Notes under the pieces: generated by a model
The model's database searches: none
Seen by the model: the letters and a program-made list of their open reading frames with translations, nothing else
What the model was told of the DNA's origin: nothing
Translations under genes and position numbers: made by a program
Shown here: piece after piece, positions 6,605-15,648 of the stretch
How the letters are laid out: each line of letters opens with the position of its first letter
How positions within the stretch are numbered: the first letter of the stretch is position 1
Assembly (NCBI GenBank): GCA_026708585.1
Contig: JAPOUQ010000017.1
Location: forward strand, 1 to 54,188
Direction: 5' to 3'
Origin: Gammaproteobacteria bacterium
Lineage (GTDB): Bacteria > Pseudomonadota > Gammaproteobacteria > Arenicellales > Poriferihabitantaceae
Length of the DNA: 54,188 bases

Positions 6605-9133
6605 TTAATCGCCAAATATGATACCTAGGTCTTTGTCGTATTTCAATCCAGCGCAAATCTGTCCATCTTTTCCAAGTGGAACGAGATAAATATATTTTTG
6701 TCGTGCTTCTGTCCAATTTTCTTTTACTGAGGATATACGTTTGTCATTTTGATCCGGCCCGTTCAGTTTATTGTATTTGTGTTTTGAGATTTGAACTTCA
6801 GACATTTCCCAATCTTTGCCGTATGGTTGTAGGCCATTTTGACCTTCAGTCGCTAAAGCTAAGGTAACCTGTGGAATCCCAATTCTCGTTGGATATTTTT
6901 CATCATCCCAAACATTTGCCATTTTAGATTGGTTGAATGGGGAAAACGGATCAATTAAAGCATTTCGGGCCAACATCGTTTCAACCAATAACTGTCCTTC
7001 ATGACCAAAATCATCCTCTTCCAGTGCCTCTGGTACATCTGGCTTTGTATCACCCTCAACCGCTTCAATCAATTCTCTAAGCCCACTTGGAGAACGAATT
7101 TCTTTTGTATCGAATATAGCACGAGCACTACGCCACATTATTGACGGAGGGTAGATATAAGAACCTTTATCAAGTACTTCATGAACCCATTTTGCGTTGG
7201 GGACATGATCAGGGTCAGGCGACAGTACATGAATTTTTAGACCATCTATTGGTCGAGAGGGTCGTATATCCATATGACGCCAAAGTCTCCCTGCACGCTG
7301 GATAAGAGAACCAATTGGACATAAGTCACTAATCATCATATCAAAATCAAGATCCAGTGATTGCTCTACCACTTGAGTTGCTACCAATATACGACCCCTT
7401 CGACCTTTGCCCTTTCGACCAAATTTTTCTAACAATATTTCTTCTTGTCTAAGTCGGTCGCAAAGCGAAAAGCGTGCATGTAATAGGTCAGATTCGATGC
7501 CAATGTCTCGGAGTTTCATGACTGCAGCTATTGCATCATCCACTGCATTTCGTATCCATATACAAGCTGCGCCTTTCTTAGATTCCTTCTGTAGAAGATC
7601 AATTGCTTGAGAAAACTCCGAGATTCGTGAAACTTGAATTGTCCGCTCTGAGCTTGCAGGAACACTGAAAATATCCAATTCTTCCCCCTTTCCTACAATA
7701 GTTAGAGCAGGATAGGCATCAATGCCGACAACTGGGGTTAGTTGGCGGTTTCTACGAGGTGGTTTATCCTGCAATCCCTTTTGAAATGATGAAATAAATT
7801 TAGTTTTCATCCCAATTGGTAACGTTGCTGTAATGATAATCATTGAGCCACCTAATTTTGCTTGCATCATTAACAAACGTTCCAATTGCTCTTGCATGTA
7901 AGGTTCGTAGCTATGTGCTTCGTCCACAACTAGAATACGCTTCGATAATGCGCGCAATCGCAAACCGTTGAAGCGGGTAGGTAGTACCGAGAGAAGAGCT
8001 TGATCAATTGTACCTACACCAATATCAGCTAACAATATGCGACGACGGTCTGCAGATAACCAATCGCCACAATGTGGTCCGTCTTCAGGATTATTAACCG
8101 CACGAGCTTTGATGCGACGGAAAATATCAGATTGCTTTGCTCGTCCGTGTGATAAGGCTAGTGTTGGTGGTCCATCAAACATTTTTAGGGCAATTTTTTC
8201 TATTCGATCCAGCATTGCATTGGCGGTAGCCATAGTTGGCAACGAAATGAAGATTCCTTCTCCTTTGCCGGTCGCCATCATGCGTTTGCATAAGATTAGT
8301 GCTGCTTCGGTTTTACCTGCACCGGTTGTATCTTCTATGATTGCTAAAACGGGGCCATCTTGTAAAGGTGTGTTGAGCACTTTCTTCTGCATGGGTCGAA
8401 GATCGAAATCTGAATCCAAAATGTTCCTTGCGCTATTTTTTGATATGTTGGCAGAATAAAGTCTTGTTTTTGTGACAGCATCAATAGCTTTTTTTTGTGC
8501 TTTTATCCAATACTCTTCCAACGGAATATTTGGCGATTCTGGCATGAACCAGTTTTGATCAGAGCCAATCCAATCTGACTGAATGGTTAATCCATTTAAC
8601 AACCAACTAATACCTTGTGGAAGGGGTTTATGTAGCGAAGCCTCCTCAAAACAAGAGCCAATCAGTTTGATTGTTTGACCAGCATCATCAATTGCCTTGT
8701 CCCCAATATTGCGCATCTGTTGGTCAAATTTATCATGCAGAATGCGAGGACCGCCATGATGGCCGGCAACTGCCTCAATAAGTTCTTTTCGTATAGATTT
8801 TGTCCCCCCCACGAGTTGATTTAATTTATCATCATGATGAAGTAATAAAATTGCCGAATGTTCCCAATGGCGCCAATGCTGTCTAGTTCCTTTTAGCATC
8901 ATTTCCCTGAATGAATTGCTAATCTTGCCTAAGTCGTGAAGCGCAACAAAGAAGCATAAAGCGATGTCTTGATTGGCATCTCCAGTTAGACTGGTCCGGC
9001 GACATATCTCTTTTGCAACTGCCCCTACATCCAACATGTGCCAGAGAGTAGGATGGTAAGAGACCGAATCCCTATTAGTGTCAGATTTTCCTGGCCAGTA
9101 TTGTGCGATATGTGAGGTATGCGAGTTGGTCAT
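6605..9133 (-). CDS. cas3: Cas3, HD nuclease-helicase
   Basis: Nicks and unwinds target DNA after Cascade binding. From the ATG at 9133 (842 aa; a GTG at 9136 adds one residue), the N-terminal HD nuclease has H32, the HD pair at 66-67 in ALHDLGK, and AGHHGG near 125-128. The SF2 helicase has Walker A TTGAGKT at ~269-275, DEAH at ~404-407, ITATLP at ~435-440 and QRAGR at ~612-616. All expected nuclease and helicase motifs are present, so interference looks intact. It is first in the operon, 71 bp before cse1. Confidence 0.97.
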   Translation of the reverse strand: MTNSHTSHIAQYWPGKSDTNRDSVSYHPTLWHMLDVGAVAKEICRRTSLTGDANQDIALCFFVALHDLGKISNSFREMMLKGTRQHWRHWEHSAILLLHHDDKLNQLVGGTKSIRKELIEAVAGHHGGPRILHDKFDQQMRNIGDKAIDDAGQTIKLIGSCFEEASLHKPLPQGISWLLNGLTIQSDWIGSDQNWFMPESPNIPLEEYWIKAQKKAIDAVTKTRLYSANISKNSARNILDSDFDLRPMQKKVLNTPLQDGPVLAIIEDTTGAGKTEAALILCKRMMATGKGEGIFISLPTMATANAMLDRIEKIALKMFDGPPTLALSHGRAKQSDIFRRIKARAVNNPEDGPHCGDWLSADRRRILLADIGVGTIDQALLSVLPTRFNGLRLRALSKRILVVDEAHSYEPYMQEQLERLLMMQAKLGGSMIIITATLPIGMKTKFISSFQKGLQDKPPRRNRQLTPVVGIDAYPALTIVGKGEELDIFSVPASSERTIQVSRISEFSQAIDLLQKESKKGAACIWIRNAVDDAIAAVMKLRDIGIESDLLHARFSLCDRLRQEEILLEKFGRKGKGRRGRILVATQVVEQSLDLDFDMMISDLCPIGSLIQRAGRLWRHMDIRPSRPIDGLKIHVLSPDPDHVPNAKWVHEVLDKGSYIYPPSIMWRSARAIFDTKEIRSPSGLRELIEAVEGDTKPDVPEALEEDDFGHEGQLLVETMLARNALIDPFSPFNQSKMANVWDDEKYPTRIGIPQVTLALATEGQNGLQPYGKDWEMSEVQISKHKYNKLNGPDQNDKRISSVKENWTEARQKYIYLVPLGKDGQICAGLKYDKDLGIIFGD

Positions 9134-9208
9134 CACATTATCGATTATCGAATTTACATATTAGAGTTTCTAGAAATCCACACCTAACCTGGTAGAACCA
9201 GAATCAAT

Positions 9209-9237
9209 CTGTAGATTCCCGCATGTAAGGTTCCAAA
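9209..9237 (-). repeat. Possible orphan, degenerate CRISPR-repeat-like element
   Basis: Aligned without gaps to the 29-nt array repeat, this stretch matches at about 15 of 29 positions, including an unbroken seven-base core (ATGCGGG on the minus strand) at the same place in the repeat. It sits about 75 bp upstream of cas3, on the same strand as the array. The outer stem bases needed for Cas6e recognition are largely lost. It could be a decayed repeat, a regulatory crRNA-like element, or chance. Confidence 0.2.
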
Positions 9238-9305
9238 TGACACATTAACATCCCTTATTTTCCTATTTTTCAGCTAACTGTTCTAATACAAAATTACCTT
9301 ACTCC

Positions 9306-9311
9306 ATTATA
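9306..9311 (-). promoter_or_regulatory. Candidate -10 box for the cas operon
   Basis: Minus-strand TATAAT, about 173 bp upstream of the cas3 start codon. No good -35 box is found 16-18 bp further upstream. It is the only perfect -10 hexamer I noticed in the cas3 upstream region, but in AT-rich DNA this is weak evidence. Confidence 0.25.
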
Positions 9312-10612
9312 CCGATCAGGTCATTCGGTACACCGTCTTTTGTTTCGCTTGATTCGAAAAGATCACAATTAGCGGTTTTCTACATTGATCGTGCGTTGGT
9401 AAACCCAGCCATCGGGATAACTACACCGAGTATATTCACGCTTTACCCAGTCAGTCAGTCATCCGATGGCGAAAGAGACTAACCCCAAGTTCGGCAGGAA
9501 AGCGCAAAAAAATCTCACGCCAGCCCGACAACAGAGGTTTTGCCTAAACCGATCGACGAATCCCCTGAAAGACGACCCGAAGTGAGCACCAGACACAAAC
9601 ACAAACGGGCAAAACGATAACATAAGCCCTGCCCCAGCTTGGTGAAAGTATACGCCAATAACGGACCGGTTCGGTACTTGACCTGGCAGTCATCCGCAAT
9701 CTATATGGACGCCATTTGGAGCACCCTCGAGGCCAGTTTCAGCACCTGAACTCCGGGCAAGATCAGAAATCGCTGATTGCATACCACCTGTCCAATGTTG
9801 GGAATGCAGGCCTCACCGTACCAACCGATCAGCTGATCCCAAGGTGTGCATTGCAGGGTCGCCGCACAAAAGCTGATATCACCCAGAATGCCCTTTACAC
9901 TTGGAACAATCCAGTACTGAATTAACCCTCCCAGTGCATGATGCTAACATTCCGGATGATGCGTTTCAAGCATCGATTCACCCGACCGACCCTCATCTCG
10001 GTTGGTCACCGCACTAGGGATAACGTCCCCAATTCCTGGATCGTTCCCGATACCGCATTATCAGGATAATCAGTCGATGGACTGAGATGAGCATCCAATG
10101 GCTTGCCATTGACCGGAGGCAAGGAGACGCCCAGCCGATCAGCAATCTTGGATAACACCAGACTCGCCGAGACCAGATTCAAGCGACCGGCATAATCCAA
10201 CCCCGGCTCAAGTTGACAAAAATCATGCGCTAAACCCGGCGGGACAGAGTACCGCCCTCACAGGCCTTCTGAAATCACTCGATCGTGTTTGGGGAAAATT
10301 GTTTGGCAGCAATTTACATGCCAAGAAGTCCGGTATAGATCTTTAAATAAATTTTTATGTGTGGATTTTTGATCGTAAATATCCCCACCCTCGTCAGCAA
10401 ATTCCAATTTTTCCTTAGTTTTGTACTTTACAAGTTCACTAAGTTATGCATGCTGATGATGTATCGAACATCTATGCGACTGTCCTGGTTTCAAGAAAAA
10501 CTGCTACTGATTCTAGGTAGGTGGACATCGTTTCTAAACCCGCCAAATGTGCAAGGCTTGCCCACGTTTTTCGTATTTGACCGATTTACCTTGAATTTTT
10601 GTGTGAATTTTA

Positions 10613-10641
10613 TTGACAGTCATATAAATAAGTGGTAAAAA
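10613..10641 (+). promoter_or_regulatory. Promoter of the mra/dcw cluster (Pmra)
   Basis: A perfect -35 box TTGACA at 10613-10618 and a -10-like TAAAAA at 10636-10641 are separated by 17 bp. Transcription would start near 10648, about 55 bp before the mraZ start and just ahead of the MraZ boxes. Main promoters of this cluster commonly lie here. Confidence 0.6.
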
Positions 10642-10652
10642 TTAGAGAATTG

Positions 10653-10677
10653 TGGGTTTAAGTGGGTCAGTTTGGAA
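10653..10677 (+). promoter_or_regulatory. MraZ operator: three TGGxx direct repeats
   Basis: TGGGT at 10653-10657, TGGGT at 10663-10667 and TGGAA at 10673-10677 have an exact 10-bp spacing. This is the TGGGN-N5 direct-repeat pattern bound by MraZ in E. coli and other bacteria. The third copy is degenerate. The boxes lie just downstream of the predicted transcription start, so MraZ binding would repress its own operon. Confidence 0.75.
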
Positions 10678-10702
10678 TTTCCACTCGGATTTTAGGGGCT
10701 TT

Positions 10703-11161
10703 ATGTTTCGTGGTTCATCATCAGTGGCACTGGATAGCAAAGGTAGGCTAGCTATACCGGCACGCTATCGCGAGGCAATTCTGAATGCCTGTAGTGGTCA
10801 TATGGTGATCACCCTGAACAATACAAAAGAACGATGTTTATGGCTCTACACCATCGATGAATGGACCAAGGTGGAGCAGAAAATTGTTGAATTGCCGAGC
10901 TTCAATCCCGAGCATCAAAAGCTGAAACGGTTTGTGGTTGGTCATGCAAACGATGTTGACTTGGACAGTAATGGAAGAATTCTTCTACCAGCTCACTTAA
11001 GGGAGTTCGCGGGTATGGAAAAAACTGCATTCATGATCGGACAGGGTAATAAGTTTGAGATCTGGAGTAAGGAGCAATGGATAACCAAACAAGCGGAATG
11101 GTTAGCAGAACCCATTGACCCTACCGCGATTACCTTGGAAATGGAGCAACTATCAATCTGA
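10703..11161 (+). CDS. mraZ: MraZ, transcriptional regulator of the dcw cluster
   Basis: Ring-forming DNA-binding protein that represses its own operon. The ATG at 10703 gives MFRGSSSVALDSKGRLAIPA, the family start. An AGGGG ribosome-binding site lies at 10694-10698. The reading frame is open further upstream, but that would cover the operator. Two SpoVT-AbrB-like repeats are visible: DSKGRLAIPARYR near residue 11 and DLDSNGRILLPAHLREFAG near residue 90. The length of 152 residues equals that of E. coli MraZ. It is first in the cluster, 10 bp before rsmH. Confidence 0.96.
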   Translation: MFRGSSSVALDSKGRLAIPARYREAILNACSGHMVITLNNTKERCLWLYTIDEWTKVEQKIVELPSFNPEHQKLKRFVVGHANDVDLDSNGRILLPAHLREFAGMEKTAFMIGQGNKFEIWSKEQWITKQAEWLAEPIDPTAITLEMEQLSI

Positions 11162-11171
11162 GGGACATTTG

Positions 11172-12104
11172 ATGACTAATTCCCAACACATTCCGGTGAT
11201 GCTTGAAGAAGTACTCAAGATCGTTCAGCCAGAGCAATGTCAGACTGTTGTTGATGCGACCTATGGTCGAGGTGGACATTCCAAAGCCATTTATGAACGA
11301 CTACCAGAAGATTCTCGATTGATTCTTATCGATCGAGATCCCGAAGCGATTCAGCATGCTAGATCAGTGTGGAAAGCCATACAAAATGTTGATATTGTGC
11401 ATGCCCCCTTCTCTAGGTTGAGAGAAGAGTTAGTGAGACTGGGTCTATTTGGAAAAGTCGATGCCATCATTTTCGATTTTGGCGTCTCTTCGCCTCAACT
11501 CGACAATCATGATCGAGGATTCAGTTTTCTTCACGATGGTCCGCTTGACATGCGAATGGATAATTCCTCTGGCCCCACTGCTCTCCAGTGGATGATTGGT
11601 ATATCCGAGAAAAAGCTAGCTGAGGTACTTTGGGAATATGGAGAGGAGAGATTCTCAAAATCAATTGCCACATCCATCAAGCAGGCACTATCCGATAAAT
11701 TGATTCAGACCACACACGATCTGGAGCAGTTGATTGTTGCTACTCAGCCATTCAAAGATAAATATAAGCACCCGGCAACTCGCACATTTCAGGCTATTCG
11801 AATCGCCGTTAATGATGAAGTATCCGAGATTGATCAGGGCCTTGAACAGGCGCTTGGTGCCTTGGCATCGGGAGGGCGACTAGTAGCAATCAGCTTTCAT
11901 TCGATTGAAGACCGGATTGTCAAGGGATTTATTCGTAAGGAGTCAAGTGGTGACAAGTATCCACCGGATCTTCCTATACCGAGCAAGATGATTCAACCGA
12001 GACTTCGGAAACTGGGTAAACCCAGAAAACCAAGTGCCGCAGAAGTACACAGGAACCCACGCTCACGAAGCGCTGTGTTTCGGGCCGCCCAAAAAGTCGC
12101 ATGA
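11172..12104 (+). CDS. rsmH: RsmH (MraW), 16S rRNA m4C1402 methyltransferase
   Basis: Methylates N4 of C1402 of 16S rRNA using S-adenosylmethionine. The start is the ATG at 11172 (MTNSQHIPVMLEEVL), preceded by GAGGGA. The SAM-binding motif VVDATYGRGGHSKAIYERLP is near residues 24-43. DAIIFDFGVSSPQLD and the RGFSFLHDGPLDMRMD segment are strongly conserved in the family. The C-terminus has RLRKLGKPRKPSAAEVHRNP. At 310 residues it has normal length. FtsL follows 10 bp later. Confidence 0.97.
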   Translation: MTNSQHIPVMLEEVLKIVQPEQCQTVVDATYGRGGHSKAIYERLPEDSRLILIDRDPEAIQHARSVWKAIQNVDIVHAPFSRLREELVRLGLFGKVDAIIFDFGVSSPQLDNHDRGFSFLHDGPLDMRMDNSSGPTALQWMIGISEKKLAEVLWEYGEERFSKSIATSIKQALSDKLIQTTHDLEQLIVATQPFKDKYKHPATRTFQAIRIAVNDEVSEIDQGLEQALGALASGGRLVAISFHSIEDRIVKGFIRKESSGDKYPPDLPIPSKMIQPRLRKLGKPRKPSAAEVHRNPRSRSAVFRAAQKVA

Positions 12105-12114
12105 GAATTAAGCA

Positions 12115-12405
12115 ATGAGCAAAATCACGACAATGTGGATTCTGCTTGCACTGATCGTGATCAGTTCACTGGGAGTGATGACGATTCGTCATCAACATCG
12201 AATTGTATTTGATCAGTTTTACCAGGCTCGTGAACAACACGATCGTTATCAGATGGACTGGGGTCGATTATTGCTGGAGAAGGCAACTTGGACGATCACT
12301 ACACGGGTTGACAATATCCAAAAAGACGCAACTGAGAGGTTGGGTATGGCTCAACCAGTGCCCGATGAAATCGTACTAATCGCTCTGAATAAATTACCAG
12401 AGTGA
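12115..12405 (+). CDS. ftsL: FtsL, divisome membrane protein
   Basis: Small bitopic protein that forms the FtsQLB complex and signals to FtsWI at the septum. The 96-residue product has a cytoplasmic start, one membrane helix (WILLALIVISSLGVMTI, about 8-24) and a periplasmic coiled-coil stretch with RQ/E/K heptads up to residue ~75. Sequence conservation in this family is low. Its position between rsmH and ftsI and its topology make the call secure. Confidence 0.93.
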   Translation: MSKITTMWILLALIVISSLGVMTIRHQHRIVFDQFYQAREQHDRYQMDWGRLLLEKATWTITTRVDNIQKDATERLGMAQPVPDEIVLIALNKLPE

Positions 12406-12415
12406 GCTCAAATAA

Positions 12416-14134
12416 ATGGAACAGGAGAATAAAGCATTCAAAATGATGTCAGGCAGGATGACATTTGTTCTCGCTTCTGTATTCGTCTTGTTTCTTGGGT
12501 TGATAGCTCGAATTGTATACCTGCAAACATTGATGCATGAGCAGTTAGTTAGCGAGGGTGAAAATCGATTTGAGCGAGTTCTCAAATTTTCAGCACAACG
12601 CGGCAATATTTTGGATCGAAATGGTCAAATTCTCTCGACTAGTACTCCGGTTGATTCACTAGCGGCCAATCCGTTGGTTTTTTGTCAGAATCGTGATCGC
12701 TGGCAAGAGCTCGCAATGACTTTAGCCGTTGAAGTAGAACATTTCCATGAGCGATGCAAATTATATCGCGAAGCTCGATTTATGTATCTCCTAAGACAAA
12801 TTCCTCCAGAGTTGGCCGAACAAGCGATCGATATTGGTGTACCGGGGTTAGAGGTCAGACGAGAATACAAGCGGTTCTTTCCCGGTGGGCCGATCGGTGC
12901 TCAGCTAATTGGCTTAACCAATGTCGACGATATCGGGCAGGAGGGGTTAGAGCTGAAATATGATGATCAACTGACCGGAGAGGAAGGGGTTCAACGTGTT
13001 CTAAAAGACAGAACTGGTCGCTATGTTGAAGCCATTGATAACCCAAGATCGGTACGTCATGGCTCGGATCTACAAATCAGTATAGATCAGCGCATTCAGT
13101 CTCTTGCATTTCGATATCTTGAAGATGCGGTCAAAACACACAAGGCTGCAGGGGGTAGCATTGTTCTACTGAAAATACCCAGTGGAGAGATCATTTCAAT
13201 GGTCAATGCACCCCAGTTTAACCCCAATGACCGTACGACCGTAACGCAGGGAGTACTGCGTAATCGGGTTGTAACTGATGCAATTGAACCAGGTTCATTG
13301 ACCAAACCATTCACGATTGCAATGCTTCTTGAAGAGGGTCGCGTGAATCCCGAAACCGTGGTCGATACCGATCCCGGTCAGATGTATATTGGTCGTAATC
13401 GGATCAGCGATGTTCGCAATTATGGAGAATTGACAGTCACAGACATTATTGCGAAATCCAGCAATGTTGGGACCGTCAAACTGGCTTTGGAAGAACCTTT
13501 CGAAAAATTACACCGTACTCTAGGACGTGTAGGTTTTGGTTATGCAGCTAGCGACCTACCAGGTGAATCGGCAGGCTTTCTTCCAATTCGCAAGCGCCAA
13601 ATTGAACATGCAACCATGTCATTTGGATATGGCTTTAGTGCAACCGCCCTGCAAATTGCGCGGGCTTATACAGTATTCGCCACTGATGGAATATTGCTGC
13701 CGATAACGATCAATCCGAAACCTGCAGGATTTGTAGCTACCGGGAAGCGGGTATTCAGCACCAAGACAGCTGTACAGATTCGACAAATGCTACATAAGGT
13801 TGCTACAAGTCAAGGTACTGCATCGAAGGCGCAAATATCGGGTTATGGGGTTGGTGGTAAAACCGGAACCACCCATAAATTGGTCAATGGCAATTACAAA
13901 AATAAAGATTATATTTCCTTGTTTGCTGGATTTGGGCCGATTTCAAATCCAAAATTCGTGGGCGTGGTAATCATTGATGAACCACGATCAGAGCAATATT
14001 TTGGTGGTGCTGTTGCCGCTCCGGTTTTCTCCAACTTGATGGAGGATGTAATGCGGATTTACGATATCCGCCCGGATGACCTGAAAACACTGATTAGTGA
14101 TAACACACCTCTAACAGAGGGAAGCATGGGATGA
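12416..14134 (+). CDS. ftsI: FtsI (PBP3), septal peptidoglycan transpeptidase
   Basis: Cross-links septal peptidoglycan in the periplasm; target of beta-lactams. Order: a membrane anchor (~15-35), the pedestal region starting AQRGNILDRNGQILSTS (~60), and the transpeptidase domain. Catalytic motifs are intact: SLTK at 294-297, SSN at 348-350 and KTGT at 482-485. Its 572 residues are near the usual length (588 in E. coli). The stop codon overlaps the murE start as ATGA, so the two are translationally coupled. Confidence 0.97.
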   Translation: MEQENKAFKMMSGRMTFVLASVFVLFLGLIARIVYLQTLMHEQLVSEGENRFERVLKFSAQRGNILDRNGQILSTSTPVDSLAANPLVFCQNRDRWQELAMTLAVEVEHFHERCKLYREARFMYLLRQIPPELAEQAIDIGVPGLEVRREYKRFFPGGPIGAQLIGLTNVDDIGQEGLELKYDDQLTGEEGVQRVLKDRTGRYVEAIDNPRSVRHGSDLQISIDQRIQSLAFRYLEDAVKTHKAAGGSIVLLKIPSGEIISMVNAPQFNPNDRTTVTQGVLRNRVVTDAIEPGSLTKPFTIAMLLEEGRVNPETVVDTDPGQMYIGRNRISDVRNYGELTVTDIIAKSSNVGTVKLALEEPFEKLHRTLGRVGFGYAASDLPGESAGFLPIRKRQIEHATMSFGYGFSATALQIARAYTVFATDGILLPITINPKPAGFVATGKRVFSTKTAVQIRQMLHKVATSQGTASKAQISGYGVGGKTGTTHKLVNGNYKNKDYISLFAGFGPISNPKFVGVVIIDEPRSEQYFGGAVAAPVFSNLMEDVMRIYDIRPDDLKTLISDNTPLTEGSMG

Positions 14135-15648
14135 TTCCGATGAATAGCTCTGCCGATGGGTTTGATAGACAGCCGAACATGTCCTTGCGTGAGCTCTTAG
14201 ATGGCTATGTTGAAGTTTCCGAAGTCGAAGACCGTCCTATTCGCAGACTTGCCATCAACAGTCAGGAGGTGAACTCTGGAGATGTATTTTTTGCTCTGCC
14301 GGGGACACAGACCGATGGGCGAAATTATATTGATCAGGCTCTCAAACGACAGGCCACTGCCATCGTCTATGAAAAATTTGGAGCGGACTTGAAGGGAAAT
14401 CGAGATCGTGAAGTACCTTGTATAGCAATAGAAGGACTACAAGATGTGTTAGGTCCAATTGCAGCTCGATATTTCAATTTTCCAGACAGGCAGATTCGCG
14501 TACTTGGTGTAACCGGTACGAATGGAAAAACCACGGTTTCCTATCTGATCGCTCAAGCTTTGGACTATTTGGATACACCCTGTGCCTATCTTGGAACCAT
14601 CGGCGCAGGCAGGATAGGTAAGCTCCAGCATTCAGATCTGACAACGATGGATAGTATTCGTCTATACAGCGTTCTCTCGGACATCGCCCAAACCAAAATC
14701 CCAGCGTTGAGTATGGAAGTTTCATCGCATGGACTTGATCAGGGGCGGGTGAATGGGGTGAATTTTGAAATCGGAATCTTCACTAACCTCAGCCATGATC
14801 ATCTCGATTATCACGCCACCTTTGCAAATTATGGTCAGGCTAAACGGAAACTATTCGAGTATCCGGGCATGTTGGCTATGGTGGTGAATTCAGACGATGC
14901 CTTCGGTCAGGAAATCGCTGAATATTGTCATACTGTAACCACAGCGCAGTGTTTAACTTACGGGTTCAATCTGGGAGCAGATTTAACTCCAACTTCATTT
15001 GAACTCAGTGATTGTGGAACCATTCTTGAGCTTGATCTTGACGGAAAATCAACGCGATTTGAATCAAAACTCATTGGGCGATTTAATGTTCAAAATTTGC
15101 TGGCAGTCATTGGGGCCTTGCAGGTCTTCGGCAAGTCAAGAGATCAGATTCTTTGTGCTATCAGAGAAATTCAACCTCCGCCAGGGCGCATGGAGTTACT
15201 GCCAAGGGTCGATAGAAGGCCCATGGTGGTCGTCGATTATGCACATACACCAGATGCCCTGAAGCATGTAATCGGATCATTACGAGAATTTTGCGAGGGT
15301 GAATTGATCGTCGTGTTTGGTTGTGGGGGCGAGCGCGATAGAAACAAGCGACCATTGATGGGTGCGATTGCCGATCAGTATGCCGATCGAGTGATTTTAA
15401 CGAACGATAACCCACGCCAAGAAAAACCAGAGAAGATTATTCAAGAGATCATGAGTGGCATGCAATCTTCCCCTGAGATATGTCTGGGTCGAGGCGAAGC
15501 AATCCAACTCGCAATAGAAACTGCCGAGGAAAGTGATGTAGTTCTGATTGCTGGGAAAGGTGATGAACAGGTCCAGTTAATCGGAAATGAGGCTTGGAAG
15601 TTCAACGATTCGAATTGGGCCAAGCAGATGCTCGAGGTGGATATATGA
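14131..15648 (+). CDS. murE: MurE, UDP-MurNAc-tripeptide synthetase (meso-DAP type)
   Basis: Adds the third amino acid to UDP-MurNAc-L-Ala-D-Glu using ATP. The ATP-binding motif is GTNGKTT at 129-135. The DNPR motif (TNDNPRQEKPEKI, about residue 430) is the known determinant for meso-diaminopimelate rather than lysine, which fits a Gram-negative cell wall. It contains the conserved MEVSSHGLDQGRV and FTNLSHDHLDYH. The ATGA overlap with ftsI fixes the start; a second ATG lies three codons later. Murein ligase fold, 505 residues. Confidence 0.97.
   Translation: MIPMNSSADGFDRQPNMSLRELLDGYVEVSEVEDRPIRRLAINSQEVNSGDVFFALPGTQTDGRNYIDQALKRQATAIVYEKFGADLKGNRDREVPCIAIEGLQDVLGPIAARYFNFPDRQIRVLGVTGTNGKTTVSYLIAQALDYLDTPCAYLGTIGAGRIGKLQHSDLTTMDSIRLYSVLSDIAQTKIPALSMEVSSHGLDQGRVNGVNFEIGIFTNLSHDHLDYHATFANYGQAKRKLFEYPGMLAMVVNSDDAFGQEIAEYCHTVTTAQCLTYGFNLGADLTPTSFELSDCGTILELDLDGKSTRFESKLIGRFNVQNLLAVIGALQVFGKSRDQILCAIREIQPPPGRMELLPRVDRRPMVVVDYAHTPDALKHVIGSLREFCEGELIVVFGCGGERDRNKRPLMGAIADQYADRVILTNDNPRQEKPEKIIQEIMSGMQSSPEICLGRGEAIQLAIETAEESDVVLIAGKGDEQVQLIGNEAWKFNDSNWAKQMLEVDI

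Larger units (their letters stand above)
9134..10602. other. Intergenic region with decayed, unrecognised coding remnants
   Basis: About 1.5 kb between cas3 and the mraZ promoter. Parts (about 9470-10290) read more GC-rich than either flank and hold short open stretches in shifting frames. On the plus strand, 9675-9925 encodes a piece containing VLDLAVIRNLYGRHLEHP and ending WNNPVLN. On the minus strand, 10006-10250 encodes a piece containing HDFCQLEPGLDYAGRLNLVS. Both are bounded by in-frame stops. I do not recognise a family. There is also a 7-bp inverted repeat (CCATCGG 9409-9415, CCGATGG 9463-9469) enclosing a short CAGT tetranucleotide run. The most likely reading is old gene debris. Confidence 0.45.

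Noticed and set aside
9409-9469. Inverted repeat with CAGT run as a mobile-element end
   Set aside because: Only 7-bp arms, no matching partner or target-site duplication found by eye.
10357-10638. 93-codon frame upstream of mraZ
   Set aside because: It covers the mraZ promoter, has no ribosome-binding site and is composed of hydrophobic residues from AT-rich sequence.
10652-10702. 17-residue upstream extension of mraZ
   Set aside because: It would translate the operator boxes. The family start and the AGGGG site fit the ATG at 10703.
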